In this document: positions 60,873 through 64,000 of the stretch, one piece after another | How the letters are laid out: every line of letters begins with the position of its first letter | Position numbering within the stretch: the stretch's first letter is position 1 | NCBI RefSeq assembly: GCF_024586915.1 | Contig: NZ_JANBVS010000018.1 | Coordinates: forward strand, 99,962 to 163,961 | Origin: Bradyrhizobium sp. SRS-191 | GTDB taxonomy: Bacteria; Pseudomonadota; Alphaproteobacteria; Rhizobiales; Xanthobacteraceae | Length of the DNA: 64,000 nt | Direction of reading: 5' to 3' | The notes under the pieces: generated by a model | Databases searched by the model: none | What the model saw: the letters and a program-made list of their open reading frames with translations, nothing else | Told to the model about the DNA's origin: nothing | Translations under genes and position numbers: made by a program

Positions 60873-61676
60873 ATGACCCTGGCTGCATCTGGCTTCCTCA
60901 CCATCGACTCCGTCCAGCTCGAATATCGTCTCATCGGCCCGCAGCCGTCGGACGCCCCGTGCATCGTGCTGCTGCATGAAGGCCTCGGCTCGGTCGGCCT
61001 GTGGGGCGACTTTCCCGACAAGCTCCAGCAGGCGACCGGTGCCTCCGTGTTCGCCTATTCCCGCGCCGGCTACGGCGCCTCCAGCCCCGTCACGCTGCCG
61101 CGCCCGCTCGACTACATGCAGCGCGAGGCGAACGACGTGCTGCCGAAGCTGCTCGATGCGATCGGCTTCCAGCGCGGCATCCTCGTCGGCCATTCCGACG
61201 GTGCGTCGATCGCCGCGATCTATGCCGGCAGCCATGCCGATCATCGCCTCCAAGGCCTCGTGCTGATCGCGCCGCATGTCGTCGTCGAGGATGTGTCGGT
61301 GTCGTCGATCGCCGCCATCAAGACCGCCTACGAGACGACAGAGCTGCGCGCCAAGCTCGCGCGCTGGCACAAGGACGTCGACAACGCGTTTGATGGTTGG
61401 AACGGCGCCTGGCTCGATCCAGCGTTCCGGACCTGGGACATCACCGCCGACCTCGCCTACATCCGCGTCCCCGTCGCCGTGATCCAGGGCGTCGACGACC
61501 AGTACGGCACCGTCCGCCAGGTCGAGATCATCCAGGAGGAGTGCTACTGCCCGGTCGAAGTGACGATGCTGCTCCGGACCGGCCATTCCCCGCATCGCGA
61601 GGCGCCCGAGGCCAGCTTGCGGGTCATTGCCGAGTTCGCGGCGGCGATCCTGCCGGGGCGCCCATCACAAACATGA
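60873..61676 (+). CDS. Alpha/beta-hydrolase of the box cluster
   Basis: 267-residue serine hydrolase. Nucleophile in VGHSDGAS, acid in GVDDQYGT, histidine in RTGHSPHRE. A hydrolase of this kind commonly lies in box gene clusters and is thought to act as a thioesterase or lactonase that relieves accumulation of CoA intermediates; the exact reaction is not proven. GCGGAGA precedes the ATG. It lies between bclA and boxC, in the same orientation. Confidence 0.88.
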   Translation: MTLAASGFLTIDSVQLEYRLIGPQPSDAPCIVLLHEGLGSVGLWGDFPDKLQQATGASVFAYSRAGYGASSPVTLPRPLDYMQREANDVLPKLLDAIGFQRGILVGHSDGASIAAIYAGSHADHRLQGLVLIAPHVVVEDVSVSSIAAIKTAYETTELRAKLARWHKDVDNAFDGWNGAWLDPAFRTWDITADLAYIRVPVAVIQGVDDQYGTVRQVEIIQEECYCPVEVTMLLRTGHSPHREAPEASLRVIAEFAAAILPGRPSQT

Positions 61677-61734
61677 AATAAAATGCATGTTTCGGCTTTT
61701 CGCCGTAGACGTCTGCCAGAACATGCACTATTTT
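61676..61734. promoter_or_regulatory. Inverted repeat upstream of boxC
   Basis: AAATAAAATGCATGTT at 61676-61691 and AACATGCACTATTTT at 61720-61734 are inverted, sharing ATGCATGTT/AACATGCA and flanking A/T tracts. BzdR-type regulators are known to use TGCA-containing sites, so this is a candidate BoxR operator for boxC-boxB, 38-96 bases upstream of boxC. Confidence 0.5.
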
Positions 61735-61771
61735 ACATCTCAACGATAAGCACTCCAACGAAGGGTGACTC

Positions 61772-63460
61772 ATGGCCGGGGAAGACCGCGTACTCGCGGG
61801 AGGCAAGACGTTCATCGATTTCCAGACCGATCCCTCCCGCTACAAGCATTGGAAGCTCTCGATCGACGGCGACGTGGCGACACTCGCCATGGACGTCGAC
61901 GAGAATGGCGGCCTGTTCGAGGGCTACCAGCTCAAGCTCAATTCGTATGATCTCGGCGTCGACATCGAGCTCGCCGACGCCGTGCAGCGGCTGCGCTTCG
62001 AGCATCCCGAGGTCAAGGTCGTGGTGTTGCGCTCGGCCAAGCCGCGCGTGTTCTGCGCCGGCGCCAACATCCGCATGCTCGCGGGCGCCACCCATGCGCA
62101 CAAGGTGAACTTCTGCAAGTTCACCAACGAGACCCGCAACGGCTTCGAGGACTCGTCCGAGAATTCCGGCCAGCGCTTCATCACCGTGGTGAACGGCACC
62201 GCGGCCGGTGGCGGTTATGAGCTCGCGCTCGCTACCGATCACATCATCCTCGCCGACGACGGCTCGTCCTCGGTGTCGCTGCCGGAGGTGCCCCTGCTCG
62301 CGGTTCTGCCGGGCACCGGCGGGCTCACCCGCGTCGTCGACAAGCGCAAGGTACGCCGCGATCGTGCGGACGCGTTCTGCACGACGGAAGAGGGCGTCAA
62401 GGGCAAGCGCGCCGTGCAATGGCGCCTGGTTGACGAGATCGCCCCGAACTCCAAGGTCGATGCCAAGGTCGCCGAGCGCGCCAAGGAGTTCGCGGCAGCC
62501 TCCAAGCGCAACGGCAGCGGCAAGGGCGTGCAGCTCACGCCGCTCAAGCGCGTGATCGACGCCTCGAGCGTCCGCTACGGCTTCGTCAATGTTGACATCG
62601 ATCGCGCCTCCCGCATCGCCACCATCACGATCTCAGCGCCGGAAGCCGCGCCGCCGGCCGACATCGACGGCGTGATCGGGCAGGGCGCTTCGTTCTGGCC
62701 GCTGCAGGTCGCGCGCGAGCTCGACGACGCCATCCTGCATCTGCGCATCAACGAACTCGGCATCGCGATGCTGGTGTTCAAGTCGCAGGGCGAGAACTCC
62801 CAGGTCCTGGCCTACGACGCGTTCCTCGAAGCCCACAAGGCGCATTGGCTGGTCAACGAGATCAGGCACTATTGGAAGCGCGTGCTCAAGCGCATCGACG
62901 TCACGTCGCGCACGCTGGTGACCCTGGTCGAGCCCGGCTCCTGCTTCGCGGGCACCTTGGCCGAACTCGTGTTCGCCTCGGACCGCTCCTACATGCTGAT
63001 CGGCACCATCCAGGGCGACAACCGCCCGGCGCCGGCGATCGAATTGTCGGCGATGAATTTCGGCCCGTATCCGATGAGCCACGGCCTGACCCGGCTGCAG
63101 TCGCGCTTCCTCGACGATCCCAATGGACTCGAGCGCGTGCACGCGCAGGTCGGCAAGCCGCTCGAGGCCGACGAAGCCGAGGAGCTCGGCCTCGTCACCT
63201 TCGCGCTGGATGACATCGACTGGGAGGACGAGATCCGCGTCTTCCTCGAGGAGCGCGCGAGCTTCTCTCCCGACAGCCTCACCGGTCTCGAAGCCAATCT
63301 GCGCTTCGCCGGTCCCGAGACGATGGAGTCGAAGATCTTCGCGCGCCTTACCGCGTGGCAGAACTGGATCTTCCAGCGCCCCAACGCGGTCGGCGAGGAG
63401 GGCGCACTCCGGCGCTACGGCACCGGCGAGCGGCCGCAATACGACATGACGCGCGTTTAA
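61772..63460 (+). CDS. boxC: BoxC, 2,3-epoxybenzoyl-CoA dihydrolase (lyase)
   Basis: 562-residue enzyme of the enoyl-CoA hydratase superfamily that opens the ring of 2,3-epoxybenzoyl-CoA to 3,4-dehydroadipyl-CoA semialdehyde and formate. Two crotonase-like halves: the first with SAKPRVFCAGANIRML and VNGTAAGGGYELALATDHI, the second with LVEPGSCFAGTLAELVFASD. The length matches BoxC. Upstream lies a candidate BoxR operator; a palindromic repeat separates it from boxB. Confidence 0.95.
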   Translation: MAGEDRVLAGGKTFIDFQTDPSRYKHWKLSIDGDVATLAMDVDENGGLFEGYQLKLNSYDLGVDIELADAVQRLRFEHPEVKVVVLRSAKPRVFCAGANIRMLAGATHAHKVNFCKFTNETRNGFEDSSENSGQRFITVVNGTAAGGGYELALATDHIILADDGSSSVSLPEVPLLAVLPGTGGLTRVVDKRKVRRDRADAFCTTEEGVKGKRAVQWRLVDEIAPNSKVDAKVAERAKEFAAASKRNGSGKGVQLTPLKRVIDASSVRYGFVNVDIDRASRIATITISAPEAAPPADIDGVIGQGASFWPLQVARELDDAILHLRINELGIAMLVFKSQGENSQVLAYDAFLEAHKAHWLVNEIRHYWKRVLKRIDVTSRTLVTLVEPGSCFAGTLAELVFASDRSYMLIGTIQGDNRPAPAIELSAMNFGPYPMSHGLTRLQSRFLDDPNGLERVHAQVGKPLEADEAEELGLVTFALDDIDWEDEIRVFLEERASFSPDSLTGLEANLRFAGPETMESKIFARLTAWQNWIFQRPNAVGEEGALRRYGTGERPQYDMTRV

Positions 63461-63468
63461 TTCTCATC

Positions 63469-63500
63469 CGTCATGGCCGGGCTTGACCCGGCCATCCACG
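63469..63500. repeat. Palindromic repeat between boxC and boxB
   Basis: ATGGCCGGG (63473-63481) and CCCGGCCAT (63487-63495) form a hairpin with a five-base loop. The surrounding 32 bases are identical to the left half of the element inside the ABC ATPase gene at 37.15 kb. Confidence 0.85.
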
Positions 63501-63536
63501 AGCGACGCAGCTCGAACGAATTCAGGGAGGCACGCC

Positions 63537-64000
63537 ATGAACATGAACATCATGAACGTCGACTACTCGACCAAGATTCCCAACAATGTGAATCTCGCCG
63601 AGGATCGTCAGGTCCTCAAGGCGCTGGAAGGCTGGCATCCCGGCTATGTCGACTGGTGGAACGACATGGGCCCGGAGGGCTTCCAGCAGTCGCTGGTTTA
63701 CTTGCGCACGGCCTATTCGGTCGATCCGCGCGGCTGGGCCAAGTTCGACTACGTCAAGATGCCCGACTATCGTTGGGGCATCCTGCTGGCTCCGCAGGAA
63801 GAAGACCGCAAGATCCCGTTCGGCGAGCATTACGGCGAGCCGGCGTGGCAGGAGGTCCCCGGTGAATATCGCGCGCTGATGCGCCGCCTGATCGTGATCC
63901 AGGGCGACACCGAGCCGGCCTCGGTGGAGCAGCAGCGCCATCTCGGCAAGACCGCGCCGTCGCTCTACGACATGCGCAACCTGTTCCAGGTCAACGTCGA
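63537..64000 (+). CDS. boxB: BoxB, benzoyl-CoA 2,3-epoxidase, partial at window end
   Basis: Di-iron oxygenase that epoxidises benzoyl-CoA using electrons from the reductase BoxA. The first 154 codons are in the window: the N-terminal VDYSTKIPNNVNLAEDRQVLKALEGWHPGYVDWW and GPEGFQQSLVYLRTAYSVD are typical, and EHYGEPAWQEVPGEYRALMRRLIVIQGDTEPASVEQQRHLGKTAPS includes the first metal-ligand region. GGGAGG lies five to seven bases before the ATG. boxA, if present, would be beyond the window. Confidence 0.95.
   Translation, partial: MNMNIMNVDYSTKIPNNVNLAEDRQVLKALEGWHPGYVDWWNDMGPEGFQQSLVYLRTAYSVDPRGWAKFDYVKMPDYRWGILLAPQEEDRKIPFGEHYGEPAWQEVPGEYRALMRRLIVIQGDTEPASVEQQRHLGKTAPSLYDMRNLFQVNV

Overview
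This is a GC-rich alphaproteobacterial chromosome segment with 62 recognisable protein-coding genes, no rRNA or tRNA genes that I can see, and many palindromic dispersed repeats between genes. The gene set (sox thiosulfate oxidation, box benzoyl-CoA pathway with BoxR, a CYP199A-type P450 with its ferredoxin, FixK-type boxes) and the repeat style point to Bradyrhizobium or a close relative such as Rhodopseudomonas. The genus is inferred from recalled families, not from a search.

Layout. 1-1.5 kb: an MFS transporter read leftward. 1.9-6.1 kb: a tight sox operon (soxXYZAKB, minus strand). 6.2-14.8 kb: a DUF938 methyltransferase, an S9 peptidase, a second MFS protein, an AhpD-like protein, two acyl-CoA dehydrogenases and a fasciclin protein. 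14.8-15.8 kb is gene-free repeat DNA. 15.8-20.1 kb: an orphan amino-acid binding protein, an L,D-transpeptidase and a cyanide-insensitive-type bd oxidase operon. 20.5-25.9 kb: a signalling block (ECF-like sigma factor, OmpR-type regulator, two histidine kinases). 26.3-32.2 kb: a UgpB-like binding protein with an APH-fold kinase, three tandem small secreted paralogues, another secreted protein, and a divergent caspase-like protease.

32.4-42.8 kb is a nitrogen-scavenging locus. A peptide-type ABC importer is followed by atzG-atzE-atzH-like genes and a GntR regulator, with a convergent atzF allophanate hydrolase. It is preceded by a near-consensus sigma-54 promoter. 43.4-51.7 kb: a MarR regulator divergent from a CYP199A-like P450 and its [2Fe-2S] ferredoxin, followed by a complete Liv-type ABC transporter with two binding proteins, probably for aromatic acids. 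51.9-52.5 kb: two small proteins.

52.6-57.6 kb is the most striking region. A consensus sigma-54 promoter precedes a guanidine-I (ykkC) riboswitch. Then come an ABC importer of the urea-carboxylase-associated type, a ureohydrolase with the signature of nickel-dependent guanidine hydrolase (GdmH), and a protein with 24 histidines near its N-terminus that I propose is a nickel store or chaperone. Together they form a guanidine-as-nitrogen-source operon under apparent double control by nitrogen status and guanidine. 58.0 kb to the end: boxR divergent from benzoate-CoA ligase, an alpha/beta hydrolase, boxC and the start of boxB, which runs off the window.
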